The translations under genes were made by a program, and so were the position numbers. From JAGQUL01 sp038212015 (lineage in GTDB: Bacteria; Actinomycetota; Thermoleophilia; Gaiellales; SKUG01): a stretch of 64,000 nucleotides of DNA. The stretch covers positions 25,383 to 89,382 of the forward strand of contig JBBQUY010000003.1 in assembly GCA_038212015.1 (NCBI GenBank), written 5' to 3'. Numbering within the stretch: the stretch's first letter is position 1; every line of letters begins with the position of its first letter. The notes beneath the pieces are model-generated. The model did no database searches. It was not told the origin of the DNA and worked only from the letters and a program-made list of their open reading frames with translations. Positions 27,344 to 36,315 of the stretch are shown here, in pieces.

Positions 27344-29176
27344 ATGACCCAGACGCATGATGCCACCAAGTACCGAACGCACGAATGCGGCCATGTCGGC
27401 CTGTCCGACGTGCCCAACGCGCTGTACCGACTCGCGCGCATCGACGACGAGGTGCGCGTCACCGGCTGGGTCAACTCCGTGCGCGACCACGGTGACCTCA
27501 TCTTCGTCGACCTGCGCGACCGCACCGGCATCGTGCAGCTCGTCATCGACCCCTCCGATGCACCCGCAGCGCACAAGGTCGCCGAGGCGCTGCGCAACGA
27601 GTTCTGCGTGATGGCCCGCGGCAAGGTCCTGGCACGTGCGACCGAGCTCATCAACCCGAACCTCGCCACCGGCGCGGTGGAAGTGCGCGTCGACGAGCTC
27701 GAGGTGCTGTCGACGTGCGAGGTGCTGCCCTTCCAGCTCGACGACGACAACGTCAACGAAGAGGCGCGCCTCAAGTGGCGCTTCCTCGACCTGCGCCGCG
27801 AGCGCATGTTCGGCAACCTGCAGCTGCGCTCGCACATCACGCAGGTGATGCGGCGCTACCTCGACGCGCGCGGCTTCCTCGACGTCGAGACCCCGATCCT
27901 CACCAAGTCCACGCCGGAGGGTGCGCGCGACTTCCTCGTGCCGAGCCGTCGCGGCCCGGGCCAGTTCTTCGCGCTGCCGCAGAGCCCGCAGCTGTTCAAG
28001 CAGATGCTCATGGTGGCGGGCATCGAGCGCTATTACCAGATCGCTCGATGCTTCCGTGACGAGGACCTGCGCGCCGACCGCCAGCTCGAGTTCACGCAGC
28101 TCGACGTGGAGATGAGCTTCGTCGAGCAGGAGGACGTGCTCCATCTGATGGAAGGCCTCATGCGCGAGGTCTGGAAAGAAGTCGCGGGCGTCGAGTTCGA
28201 CGAGCCGTTCGTTCGACTGCCGTTCCGCGAGTCGATGCTGCGTTTCGGCTCCGACAAGCCCGACCTGCGCTTTGACCTGGAGATCGCCGATCTGACCCAG
28301 GCGTGGGCCGGCACCGAGTTCGGCGTCGCGCGCGGTGCGATCGACTCAGGTGGCGCGGTGCGCGTGCTTGCCGCTCCCGGCGGTGGACGCTTCAGCCGCA
28401 AGGACATGGACGAGCACACCGAGTTCGCGAAGCAGTTCGGTGCCAAGGGCCTCGCATGGTTCATCGTGGAGGAGGACGGTGCCCTGCGCTCTCCCGTCAC
28501 GAAGTTCCTGACCGAGGACGAGCAGACCCAGCTCAAGGGCCTGTCGGGTGCAAAGCCTGGCGACGCGATCTTCATGATGGCTGACACCGATCACGTCGTG
28601 AGCCGCGTGCTCGGTGCCCTGCGCACGCGTCTGATCGAGGAGCTCGAGCTCGTTCCCGAGCGCGAATGGGTGTTCGCGTGGATCGTCGATGCGCCGCTGT
28701 TCGAGCACGACGAGGACCGCAACCGCCTCACGTTCGCGCATCACCCATTCTGCCAGCCGACGCCCGAGACGCTCGCGCTGCTCGACACCGACCCGGCAGC
28801 GGTGGTGGCGCAGGCGTACGACCTCACGCTCAACGGCTGGGAGCTCGCGTCCGGATCGATCCGCGTGCACGACTACACAGTGCAGCAGAAGATCTTCAAC
28901 GTGCTCGGCATGAGCGAGGCAGAGGCGGAGGAGAAGTTCTCGTTCTTCCTGCGCGCGCTCAAGATGGGTGCACCCCCGCACGGTGGCATCGCCCCGGGCC
29001 TCGACCGAATCGTGATGCTGCTCGCGCGCGAGCAGAACATCCGCGAGGTGATCGCCTTCCCGCGTCAGCAGTCGACGTTCGATCCGCTCACCGAGTCGCC
29101 GAGCCTCGTCGACCAGGAGCAGCTCGACGAACTGCACCTGCGCACGGTGCAGCCGCCCGTGACCGCGAAGGCCTGA
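27344..29176 (+). CDS. aspS: Aspartate-tRNA ligase
   Basis: A 610-residue class II synthetase with an N-terminal OB fold (VTGWVNSVRDHGDLIFVDLRDRTG), motif 2 IARCFRDEDLRADRQLEFTQLDVEMSF, the bacterial GAD insertion (about residues 300-430), and motif 3 GIAPGLDRIVMLL. The IAFPRQQSTFDPLTESPS tail is typical of bacterial AspRS. Whether it also charges tRNA-Asn cannot be read here. I chose ATG at 27344 over 27335 because of the promoter box. Two dyad repeats follow the stop. Confidence 0.97.
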   Translation: MTQTHDATKYRTHECGHVGLSDVPNALYRLARIDDEVRVTGWVNSVRDHGDLIFVDLRDRTGIVQLVIDPSDAPAAHKVAEALRNEFCVMARGKVLARATELINPNLATGAVEVRVDELEVLSTCEVLPFQLDDDNVNEEARLKWRFLDLRRERMFGNLQLRSHITQVMRRYLDARGFLDVETPILTKSTPEGARDFLVPSRRGPGQFFALPQSPQLFKQMLMVAGIERYYQIARCFRDEDLRADRQLEFTQLDVEMSFVEQEDVLHLMEGLMREVWKEVAGVEFDEPFVRLPFRESMLRFGSDKPDLRFDLEIADLTQAWAGTEFGVARGAIDSGGAVRVLAAPGGGRFSRKDMDEHTEFAKQFGAKGLAWFIVEEDGALRSPVTKFLTEDEQTQLKGLSGAKPGDAIFMMADTDHVVSRVLGALRTRLIEELELVPEREWVFAWIVDAPLFEHDEDRNRLTFAHHPFCQPTPETLALLDTDPAAVVAQAYDLTLNGWELASGSIRVHDYTVQQKIFNVLGMSEAEAEEKFSFFLRALKMGAPPHGGIAPGLDRIVMLLAREQNIREVIAFPRQQSTFDPLTESPSLVDQEQLDELHLRTVQPPVTAKA

Positions 29177-29187
29177 TCCGCGTCAGT

Positions 29188-29292
29188 GTGGTTGTCCTGA
29201 CTGCGACCAGATCGCAGTCGACGCGACCAGACGCGTGGAAACGCGCCACGTGGTTGTCCGGACTGCGACCGGATCGCAGTGGTCGTAACCAC
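29188..29292. repeat. 43-bp dyad repeat pair, family 1, copies D and E
   Basis: Copy D (29188-29230, centre 29209) and copy E (29250-29292, centre 29271) both have intact inner arms ACTGCGA/TCGCAGT. E also has a perfect outer GTGGTT/AACCAC. The spacing is again 62 bp. They lie between the convergent ends of aspS and the coiled-coil gene. Confidence 0.9.
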
Positions 29293-29322
29293 CCACACGC
29301 GCCTTTGGGGCATCAACGAATA

Positions 29323-29350
29323 GGGGCGCCGATCGTGAGATCGACGCCCC
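29323..29350. terminator. Terminator hairpin
   Basis: GGGGCGCCGATC (29323-29334) pairs with GATCGACGCCCC (29339-29350) with one mismatch, around a GTGA loop. It is 40 bp past the stop of the minus-strand coiled-coil gene and may serve both directions. Confidence 0.65.
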
Positions 29351-29389
29351 GGGTGCCTTGCGGCAATGTGCGTGGGATGCGGTGGTTGA

Positions 29390-30580
29390 TCAGCCGTGCT
29401 GCTGCGGCTGGCGCTGCAGCTGCACGACGTTCTGCTGCTGGTCTGCCTTCGGCATGACCGGCATCATCTGCGTCAGCTGCGAGATGAGCGGCTCGAGGCT
29501 CTCGAGCACCTGGCGACGGCGCTCCTCGAGGCGACGGATCTGGTCCTTGAGACGATCCTGCTCGCGCATTGCTTCCTGCGCGCGCACGGTCGCGAGGCGG
29601 CGCTGCTCCGCGAGCACCTGCTCGCCCTCACGGCGCGCGGTCTCGACGATCGCGCGCGCCTCCGTCTGTGCCTGCTGGAGCACCGCCGTGGCGTCGCCGC
29701 GCAGCGTGCCGGCTTCTTCGTTGGCACGAATCAGGATCTGCTCACCCGTCTGCTGGGCTTCGCTGATGATCTCCTCGACCTCGCCGAGCAGCACGCGCGC
29801 CTGCGCCTGTCCATGCTCACGGATGCGCTCGGCCTCGTCCTCGGCTCGATCGATGATCTCCTCAGAGCGCGCGTGCGCCGTGCGCAGCTCGAGCTCCATG
29901 CGGTGCTGGACGTTGGAGGCCTCGTCCTCGATGAGCTGCACGAGCCGACTCACGTCGATGCCGATCGACGCGGCGGCGTTCGCGCCTCCGCTGCCGGGCA
30001 CGAACGATGCCGTCGACACGGGAGCGGGCTGGGTGGGGGCGAGCTCCGCGGCGGGCGCGGGCTGGGGCGTCGGGGCCGCGGGCGTCGGCTCGAGCGTGAC
30101 GGAGCCCGTGGCCTGCGGGGTCGTGGGCTCGGCCGCGGCGGTGGGCACGGAGACCGGCTTGAGCGCGGCATCGAGGCGGGCCTCGATGTCGGCGTCGGTC
30201 TCGGGTGCGGGGGTGGTGGGCGTGGGCTGCTGCTGCACGGTGGCCTCCGATGCGGGCGTCGTGGTCGAGGTGGGCGTCGGGACCGACGTGGTGGTGACGG
30301 CGGGGGCTCCGGTGGCGGTGGCACCGCTCATTGCCGCGAGGTCGTTGGCACGCGCGATCACGGCGCGCTGCATGTCGAGCTTGGCGCGATCGGGCTCGTC
30401 AGCGACGGCTCGCGCGCCGACCAGCTCATCCATGCGACGAGCCAGGTCATCGACGGTCGCGACCGCCTGGGCGGTCGCGTGGGACGTCGTCGTGTCATCG
30501 GCATCGTCGGAGCGCTTGCCACGGCGGAACAGGCCGCGGCGAGTGCCCTCGCTACCGGTGGCTTCCATGGATCCCTTCAC
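29390..30580 (-). CDS. Coiled-coil protein with disordered PT-rich linker
   Basis: A 396-residue protein. The GTG start at 30578-30580 has GAGGAG 6 nt upstream. Residues 1-75 are charged. Residues 80-205 are a Pro/Thr/Ala-rich linker (many TPTTP and PAPAA runs). Residues 210-375 form one long coiled coil (SEEIIDRAEDEAERIREHGQ, ARVLLGEVEEIISEAQQ, ARREGEQVLAEQRRL), ending in a Gln-rich tail. The coil resembles DivIVA/Wag31-like and ATP-synthase b-type helices, but no DivIVA N-terminal membrane motif is present. A cell-pole or envelope scaffold is possible, as an inference only. The 263-bp divergent region upstream is shared with the 30844 gene. Confidence 0.7.
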   Translation of the reverse strand: MKGSMEATGSEGTRRGLFRRGKRSDDADDTTTSHATAQAVATVDDLARRMDELVGARAVADEPDRAKLDMQRAVIARANDLAAMSGATATGAPAVTTTSVPTPTSTTTPASEATVQQQPTPTTPAPETDADIEARLDAALKPVSVPTAAAEPTTPQATGSVTLEPTPAAPTPQPAPAAELAPTQPAPVSTASFVPGSGGANAAASIGIDVSRLVQLIEDEASNVQHRMELELRTAHARSEEIIDRAEDEAERIREHGQAQARVLLGEVEEIISEAQQTGEQILIRANEEAGTLRGDATAVLQQAQTEARAIVETARREGEQVLAEQRRLATVRAQEAMREQDRLKDQIRRLEERRRQVLESLEPLISQLTQMMPVMPKADQQQNVVQLQRQPQQHG

Positions 30581-30758
30581 GAACTTCTCCTCGCTGCGGT
30601 GCGGTGCGTCGGCAGGCCTGTGACGTGCACGGGACGAGTGGGCATCCGAGCACGTGCGCAGGTCGTGGATTGCGCGACGGTAGCGAGGTTGTACCCCTGC
30701 CGACACGGCTTTGAACATGGAGAACCGACTTGCCATTCCTGCCGTATGCCAAGGCGCG

Positions 30759-30786
30759 TCAAGCGCTCCGGAAGTCGTGCCGATAG
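30759..30786 (+). promoter_or_regulatory. Sigma-28-type promoter for the 30844 gene
   Basis: TCAA-N16-GCCGATAG, with the -10 ending 57 nt before the GTG start. The spacing is identical to the pilin and pilM promoters. Confidence 0.6.
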
Positions 30787-30843
30787 CGCATCGGAACCCG
30801 TGCGTCGCAGCTGTGATGCCGGATACGAAGGAGCAATTCGACC

Positions 30844-32943
30844 GTGTCGGTACCCACGACATTGCAGGGAACTCATGATGGATGCGGCGGAGCAGTCGTG
30901 TTCCGTCCCGCCACCCATCGTCGCGAGCTGCTCGCCGGACAAGCTGTCCTGCTGAGCGCTGCGTGCCGCACCTGCGGCGCCACCCTGACCACCGAATGGC
31001 GACTTCCCGATGCGATGGTCGAAGCATTCCGGGCACAGGAAGCTACGACGGTGCACGCACACGTCGCTGAAACCGAGTCGCTGCCGATGGCCGCCGGAGC
31101 CGAGGACTGGCGCTCGGCGGAAGCGCCCCCGCGACGCGAGGTGCCCGTTGCGCCGCCTGTGGCGAGCCTCGGCGACTGGCGACTGCGCACCGCGCGACGA
31201 CCCGCATTCGACCCGCACACCCCCGTCGGCTACGACGAGCCGTCGCTCCAGCCCGGTTTCACGTCCGAACCTGCTCCCGCCATGGACCCGGCGATGGACG
31301 CGTACATGACGCAGTTCTCATCGAAGGTCGAATCCGCCCGCGAGAGCCTGCGTCGCGCCAGTTCCGGCCTGCCGTCGACGCTCGATGGCTCCGACTCCGG
31401 TTTTCGCGCTCCGAACCTGTCCCGGCGCCCCGACCTGGGGGCCTCGACGCTCTCGCGAACACCGTCGACGCTGCGCCCTGCGGCACCTGAAGCGCCAGCC
31501 GCCGCCGAACCTGCCGCCCAGGCCATCGAAGCCGCGATCGCATCACCAACCTTTGCCGACGACGTCGTGGCGCCGCTCACTGCTCCTGCAGGCATCGCCG
31601 TGGTCGAACAGCCCGAGCCGGCAGTTCAGCCCGAGCCGGTGGCGCAGCCCGAGCCGGTCGTGCAGCCCGAGTACGTCGAGCCTGCGCCGCAGCCCGAAGC
31701 TGTCGCACCCGCCGCCCCCGAGTTCGTCGAAGCACCCGTGCCAGCTGCCCCGACACCCGAGCCGGCCCCGGCGGTCGCCGCCCCCGCGCCGGCTGCCCCC
31801 GCCGCCCCCGCGCCGGAGATCGCACCCACCGACGCGGACGTGTTCCCGCCCCTCGAGCCGCCCGCGCCACTCGCCGCAGCCCCCGAAGCGGCTGCAGCAC
31901 CCGCCGCGGATGCCGCTGCTGGCGTGTGGACCGAACTGCCCGTTTCTGCACCCGCCGCTCCGGCCCTGGCCGCTCCGCCAGCTCCGGCTGCCGTGCCCGC
32001 CTCGTTTGCGCCTCCCGCGCCAGCCCCGCTGGCTGCCGCGCCCGCGGCCTCGGCATCACCGGACGCCCCTCAGGCCGAGCCAGAGGCCCCTGCAAGCTTC
32101 GCCGACGCCTTCGGTGAGGCGACCGTCGCCGCACCCCAGCTCGTCGAGCCTGCACTGAGCGCCCTTGCTGGTGGTGCCCCTGCCGCAGCTCCGGCACCCG
32201 CCGCCGCTCCCGCAGTCGCAGTCGCCGCTGCCCCCGCGATGCCCGCGGCGCCAGCCGAGCCCGACGCTTCCGTCGCGTTCGAGCCCGATCGTGGCTTCGA
32301 TTGGGGCAGCGAGGATCCGAACGCGCCCGCCACCAGGAAGCGCGGCCTGCGTCTGGGACGAAAGGCCAGGACCGCCACGCCGGTCGATCCAGCCGCGGGC
32401 CCGGAAGTCGTGTTCGAGCCGGCGCCCGACGCCGACCTCGCCGGTACGCGATCACGATCGCTGATCGGCCTGCCCGCCGTCGTGCTGGTCGTGCTGCTCG
32501 CCGCGATCGGCGGATTCGCCGCCAAGGAAGTCTTCACCACCGACACGGCGGCCCTCCAGCAGCAGAGCGCCGCGCTGCTGACCGATACCACCACCGAGAT
32601 TCCCCCGGCCGACAGCGTGGTCCCGCCCGCCGACCCCGCCGCTGCCCCGAAGACCGCGGCCCCCAAGGCCGGCGCCGCCAAGGGCACCACCAAGCAGGCC
32701 GCCACCACGGCCAAGACCCCGCCCGCCACCGCGACCACTACGACCCCCACGACACCTCCCGGCAACGCCGTCGCCGACACCGGCGGCGCACTCGCCGATG
32801 CCGCGGCGGGTGCGGGAACCACCGCTCCCGCGGCTGCGTCCAACGCTGCAACCGCTCAGGTTCCCGCCGACGCTGCCGATACGGCTGTCGTGACGGCGTC
32901 GGCTGCCCAGTCCTCGTCCAACCCGTTCGCCCGTCCGCAGTGA
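30844..32943 (+). CDS. Pro/Ala-rich single-pass membrane protein
   Basis: A 699-residue protein. The GTG start has AAGGAG 10 nt upstream. Residues 5-60 form a small domain with Cys pairs (HDGCGG..AACRTCGATLTTEW) that may bind zinc. Residues 190-485 are almost pure Pro, Ala, Glu and Val with short QPEPV repeats. A basic patch (KRGLRLGRKART) precedes one transmembrane helix at about 540-560 (LIGLPAVVLVVLLAAIGGFAAKE). The C-terminal 135 residues are Ala/Thr/Pro-rich and would lie outside. The topology recalls envelope-spanning assembly proteins. Its promoter class links it to the pilus regulon. Confidence 0.72.
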   Translation: MSVPTTLQGTHDGCGGAVVFRPATHRRELLAGQAVLLSAACRTCGATLTTEWRLPDAMVEAFRAQEATTVHAHVAETESLPMAAGAEDWRSAEAPPRREVPVAPPVASLGDWRLRTARRPAFDPHTPVGYDEPSLQPGFTSEPAPAMDPAMDAYMTQFSSKVESARESLRRASSGLPSTLDGSDSGFRAPNLSRRPDLGASTLSRTPSTLRPAAPEAPAAAEPAAQAIEAAIASPTFADDVVAPLTAPAGIAVVEQPEPAVQPEPVAQPEPVVQPEYVEPAPQPEAVAPAAPEFVEAPVPAAPTPEPAPAVAAPAPAAPAAPAPEIAPTDADVFPPLEPPAPLAAAPEAAAAPAADAAAGVWTELPVSAPAAPALAAPPAPAAVPASFAPPAPAPLAAAPAASASPDAPQAEPEAPASFADAFGEATVAAPQLVEPALSALAGGAPAAAPAPAAAPAVAVAAAPAMPAAPAEPDASVAFEPDRGFDWGSEDPNAPATRKRGLRLGRKARTATPVDPAAGPEVVFEPAPDADLAGTRSRSLIGLPAVVLVVLLAAIGGFAAKEVFTTDTAALQQQSAALLTDTTTEIPPADSVVPPADPAAAPKTAAPKAGAAKGTTKQAATTAKTPPATATTTTPTTPPGNAVADTGGALADAAAGAGTTAPAAASNAATAQVPADAADTAVVTASAAQSSSNPFARPQ

Positions 32944-32988
32944 GGAATCCCATGTCCCACGAAACCGACCCGAAGCGAGGCCCATGGT

Positions 32989-33006
32989 CAGCGGCTGAAG
33001 CCGCTG
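32989..33006 (+). terminator. Short palindromic hairpin
   Basis: CAGCGGC and GCCGCTG pair around TGAA, 46 nt after the 30844 gene stop. There is no T run, so this is only a candidate terminator. Confidence 0.35.
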
Positions 33007-33119
33007 CTATGGTGGGTGCAGACCCGGCCCAGCGAGCGGCGCAAACCGTCGAAGGGCCAACACTTCACGATCGGGAGATCGGGTTCGGCCGCGGCCTTGC
33101 TTCGTCCGACAGGTCACCC

Positions 33120-33135
33120 ACCTGCAATTGCAGGT
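33120..33135. promoter_or_regulatory. 16-bp perfect palindrome, operator candidate
   Basis: ACCTGCAATTGCAGGT is perfectly self-complementary and lies 63 bp before the lipoprotein start in an otherwise gene-free gap (32944-33197). Its size and symmetry suit a dimeric regulator. Confidence 0.4.
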
Positions 33136-33197
33136 CCTCACGAGCGTCTGCACGTTCGTTCGGGCCGGGTCGACTTTCCACACGCCTTGGAGCACGC

Positions 33198-33956
33198 ATG
33201 CTCGGCGTCGTGGCACTCGCGCTCGTCGCCGCCGGTTGTGGCGGCAGCCCCGACGCACTGCTCAACACGCCGACCGAGAACGCCATCGGCACGCCCGCAC
33301 CCGCCGATACGACACCGCTCGTCGCCAACGAAGAGCAGCCCGGCGTCAACGAGATCGGCTCCGCGGACGCCAAGGTCGGTGCCCCGGTCAAGGTGTCCGC
33401 GATCACCCCCAAGAAGTTCGCCAAGGCGCACTGCTCCAAGCCGATCATGGTCGTCTTCTACCAGCCCGAGTCGATCCTCGATTCGAACCTGTTCGGCCAG
33501 GCCAAGGCCGCGACCAGGGGCGTCGATGACGTCGTGACGCTCGTCTACACGCCCCGCGACGTGAAGACGTTCGGTGACCTGCCGGCCAAGCTCGGCCTGC
33601 TCACCACGCCCGGAATCGCCACCATCGGCCGCGACGGCACGATCGAGAACTTCTGGACGACGTACGTCGACAGCGCGCTCATCAAGCGCTCGCTCCAGAA
33701 CGCCGAACGATCCAAGCCGTGCAAGGTGAGCAACGACGACGTGCCTGCCGCAGGTTCCGCACTCGTGGATGCGACGACCGTCGCCAACGGCGGCACCGTC
33801 GCCAACACGACCGCTGATCCGCTCGCCGGTTCGCCGCCGAACACCCCGGCCGTCGACGCCGCCCCATCCTGCACCGACGCCTCAGTCGGCACGGGTGTCT
33901 GCACCGGCACCAGCGCCAGTACTGATCCGCTCGGTGGAATCACGCCCGGCGTCTGA
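33198..33956 (+). CDS. Thioredoxin-fold-like lipoprotein
   Basis: A 252-residue lipoprotein. From ATG at 33198 (GGAG 5 nt upstream) a hydrophobic stretch leads to the lipobox LVAAGC, with the lipidated Cys at residue 14. The n-region is unusually short. An in-frame ATG at 32952 with a good ribosome binding site (GAGGA) would bury the signal 80 residues in, so it is less likely. Residues 75-180 resemble a thioredoxin-like fold (KPIMVVFYQPESILD, VVTLVYTPRD, LGLLTTPGIATIGRDGTIENFWTTYVD) with the cis-Pro TPG but no Cys-x2-Cys. It is probably a membrane-anchored, non-redox thioredoxin relative. It follows the Pro-rich membrane gene. Confidence 0.72.
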   Translation: MLGVVALALVAAGCGGSPDALLNTPTENAIGTPAPADTTPLVANEEQPGVNEIGSADAKVGAPVKVSAITPKKFAKAHCSKPIMVVFYQPESILDSNLFGQAKAATRGVDDVVTLVYTPRDVKTFGDLPAKLGLLTTPGIATIGRDGTIENFWTTYVDSALIKRSLQNAERSKPCKVSNDDVPAAGSALVDATTVANGGTVANTTADPLAGSPPNTPAVDAAPSCTDASVGTGVCTGTSASTDPLGGITPGV

Positions 33957-33995
33957 ACCGACGCTGACGCGACGCCTGCTCCGCACGTTCGCGTG

Positions 33996-34001
33996 TACGC
34001 T
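33996..34001 (+). promoter_or_regulatory. -10 box TACGCT for mnmA
   Basis: TACGCT lies 5 nt before GTG 34007 and 8 nt before ATG 34010. The message is leaderless or nearly so. Confidence 0.4.
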
Positions 34002-34006
34002 GTCGC

Positions 34007-35560
34007 GTGATGCGCAGCGTCCGACAGCACCTCGACGACCCCAGCCTGGGGGACGGCTTCATGGCTCCCGGCGACGCTGCGGCTGACGGCTGCGCCGGCG
34101 GCTCCTGCGGCGTGCTCGCGCACTACCTGCTCGACGTCGACGCCAACGGCGTGATCGTCGACTGCTCCGCGCGCGTCCGCGGCCGTGCATCAGCCTTCGC
34201 GACCGCCAGCGCGCTGTGCGAGGCAGCTCGCGGTCGCACCGTCGTCGACGCCGCCCGCCTCGGCCTCAGCACGCTCCATCCCAGCTTCGCCGACTTCGAT
34301 GACGAAGACCGCGAACGCGCACTCGTCGCCGAAGACGGCTTCCACCACGCACTCGGCCGTTGGCTGCTCACCCGCATGCAGGCCGCGCCCGACGGCACCG
34401 GCGCGCTGCGCCCGCAGATCCCGCCTGCGATCACCGACACCTCCGAGCGACCGAACGTCGTCGTCGGCATGAGCGGTGGCGTCGACTCCGCCGTCGCGCT
34501 GCATCGCCTGCTCGACGCCCACGACGGTCGCGTGATCGGTGCCACCCTGCGCCTGTGGATCGACCCGCGCGCGCCAGACCCCGAAGCGGCCTGCTGCAGC
34601 CCCGACTCCGTGCGCCGCGCCCGCGAGACGTGCCACGCAGCCGGCGCGCCCCACCTGTCGATCGACTTGCGCGAATCCTTTGCCCGCGCGGTCGTCGTGC
34701 CGTTCGTGACCGATTATGCCAACGGCAGCACCCCGAACCCGTGCGTGCGCTGCAACGGGCGCTTCCGCCTCGACGAGCTCGTCCGCCTGGCAGACGTCGT
34801 CGGCGCGCAGCGCGTCGCCACCGGCCACTACGCACGCACCGTGACCCGCCACGGCACCACCCTGCTCGCGCGCGGTGACGACTCCACCAAGGACCAGTCG
34901 TACATGCTCGCCCAGGTCGAGCCCGCCACCGCCGCACGACTGGAGTTCCCGCTCGCGCACGAGCACAAGGTCCGCGTGCGCGCCGAAGCCGCCGGCCTCG
35001 GGCTCGAGCAGGCGACGACGGCCGAGAGCCAGGAAGTCTGTTTCCTCGGCGGCGGCGACTACCGCCAGTTCCTGTCGCGCGCGGGTGCGATGGGAACGCC
35101 CGGCGAGATCGTCGTCGAGCGCGATGGAGTCGACGAGGTCGTCGGCACCCACGACGGCGTCGCACGCTTCACGCCCGGCCAGCGCAAGGGCATCGGCATC
35201 GCCGCGCCCCACCCGCTGTACGTGCTCGACGTCGACCCGAAGTCGGGCCGCGTGCTCGTCGGTCCGGAGGATGGTTCCCTGGCGCGCACGCGCGTACGCG
35301 TGGACGACCTCGTCTGGCACGACCCGATCCCGCCTGAGCGCGTGCACGTGCAGCTGCGCTATCGAGCCCGCGACGGCGCCGCTCCCGCACGCGTGCTCGA
35401 CCTCGCAGGCGACGGCACCGCGACGCTCGAATTCGAGGGTTCTCAGCGCGCACCGGCACCCGGCCAGGCCGCCGTGCTCTACGACGATGACGGTGTCGTG
35501 CTCGGAGTCGCACGTATCGTGCGCGATCCTGATGTGGCGCGCGCCCGATCCGGGCGCTAG
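34007..35560 (+). CDS. mnmA: IscU-like/MnmA fusion, tRNA 2-thiouridylase
   Basis: A 517-residue protein, about 150 residues longer than ordinary MnmA. The C-terminal part has the PP-loop GMSGGVDSAVAL (about residue 153), the catalytic Cys in NPCVRCN (about 248), and the second Cys in SQEVCFLGGGDYRQFL. It thiolates U34 of tRNAs. Residues 1-145 align with the IscU/NifU scaffold domain (GGSCGVLAHYLLDVDANGVIVDCSARVRG, ASAFATASALCEAARGRTVVDA). Only the first cluster Cys (CGV, usually CGD) is kept; the second and third ligand positions are RASAFA and LHPS. The start may be GTG 34007 or ATG 34010. Confidence 0.93.
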   Translation: MMRSVRQHLDDPSLGDGFMAPGDAAADGCAGGSCGVLAHYLLDVDANGVIVDCSARVRGRASAFATASALCEAARGRTVVDAARLGLSTLHPSFADFDDEDRERALVAEDGFHHALGRWLLTRMQAAPDGTGALRPQIPPAITDTSERPNVVVGMSGGVDSAVALHRLLDAHDGRVIGATLRLWIDPRAPDPEAACCSPDSVRRARETCHAAGAPHLSIDLRESFARAVVVPFVTDYANGSTPNPCVRCNGRFRLDELVRLADVVGAQRVATGHYARTVTRHGTTLLARGDDSTKDQSYMLAQVEPATAARLEFPLAHEHKVRVRAEAAGLGLEQATTAESQEVCFLGGGDYRQFLSRAGAMGTPGEIVVERDGVDEVVGTHDGVARFTPGQRKGIGIAAPHPLYVLDVDPKSGRVLVGPEDGSLARTRVRVDDLVWHDPIPPERVHVQLRYRARDGAAPARVLDLAGDGTATLEFEGSQRAPAPGQAAVLYDDDGVVLGVARIVRDPDVARARSGR

Positions 35561-35563
35561 GCT
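35558..35563 (+). promoter_or_regulatory. -10 box TAGGCT overlapping the mnmA stop
   Basis: TAGGCT includes the mnmA TAG stop codon. The downstream start at 35597 is 33 nt away and has a ribosome binding site, so this transcript is leadered. Confidence 0.45.
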
Positions 35564-35596
35564 GGCCCGAACCACGGCGTGTCGAGGGAGGCCACG

Positions 35597-36046
35597 GTGG
35601 ACGGGGAAACCGCGAAGGCGATCATGTGGCTCGGCCTTGCGCTGCTGTTCGCGCTCGCGGGCATCGGCACCGGCTACGTGCTTTGGCGCGTCGGTCGACT
35701 GCTGCGCCGCACCGAGCATGACCTGCATCGTACGGTCGACGAGGTCGTGCCGATCATGGCCAAGGCCGGCGTGAGCATGGATCGAGTCAACGACCAGCTC
35801 GGCAAGGTCGACCTGATGATGGACAGTGCCGTCGACATGGCCGACGCGCTCGATTCCACCGTCCGCGCCGTCTCCCACGCCGTCACCGAGCCGGTACGCG
35901 CAGTCTCCTCGACGTTCGCTGGAGCCGCCGAAGCCGCTCGCAGCTTCCGCGATCGCGTCGGCGACGACGAACGCTTCGACGATGCACCCAGCGCCGATGA
36001 GGACGCCGACGACCGTGCACCCGAACCGGCGGGAAGTGCCTCGTGA
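35597..36046 (+). CDS. DUF948-like membrane-anchored helical protein
   Basis: A 149-residue protein. GTG at 35597 follows GGGAGG at 5 nt; a GTG at 35579 is also in frame. One transmembrane helix (IMWLGLALLFALAGIGTGYVL, residues 9-29) is followed by a long amphipathic helix (LRRTEHDLHRTVDEVVPIMAKAG, MDRVNDQLGKVDLMMDSAVDM) typical of DUF948. The tail is acidic. Such proteins sit in the membrane with a methyl-accepting-like helix in the cytoplasm; their role is unknown. It overlaps the next gene by 4 bp and heads a four-gene unit ending with the sigma factor. Confidence 0.75.
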   Translation: MDGETAKAIMWLGLALLFALAGIGTGYVLWRVGRLLRRTEHDLHRTVDEVVPIMAKAGVSMDRVNDQLGKVDLMMDSAVDMADALDSTVRAVSHAVTEPVRAVSSTFAGAAEAARSFRDRVGDDERFDDAPSADEDADDRAPEPAGSAS

Positions 36047-36315
36047 GCGTCGTGCGCGGGATCGTCGGAGCAGCACTGGGCGCAGCCACGGCTGGCATCG
36101 CGATGCGGGTTCGTTCCGTCGCCAAGGAACGCGACCAGTCGCTCCTGGACGTAGCCGGCGACCTGCCTGGAATCCTCGCCGAGGACGCCACGCGGATCGC
36201 CGACGCAGCCCGTCATGCGCTGGAAGACGGGCGCGAAGCGTCACGGACTGCCAGAATCGACTTCGACGAGCAGGTTGCCAGCCGTTCTCGTCGAACGAAG
36301 GGGAACGATGTCTGA
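36043..36315 (+). CDS. Small YtxH-like helical protein
   Basis: A 90-residue protein starting at GTG within GTGA, coupled to the gene upstream. It has a Gly/Ala-rich hydrophobic N-terminus (VVRGIVGAALGAATAGIAM) and then a charged helix (DVAGDLPGILAEDATRIADAARHALEDGREA). The layout resembles YtxH-type stress proteins, although the membrane segment is weak. It overlaps the anti-sigma-like gene by 8 bp. Confidence 0.65.
   Translation: MSVVRGIVGAALGAATAGIAMRVRSVAKERDQSLLDVAGDLPGILAEDATRIADAARHALEDGREASRTARIDFDEQVASRSRRTKGNDV

Noticed and set aside
32952..33197. A start at ATG 32952 for the thioredoxin-like lipoprotein
   Set aside because: It has a good ribosome binding site but would place the signal peptide and lipobox about 80 residues in; the stretch also contains two palindromes typical of non-coding DNA.
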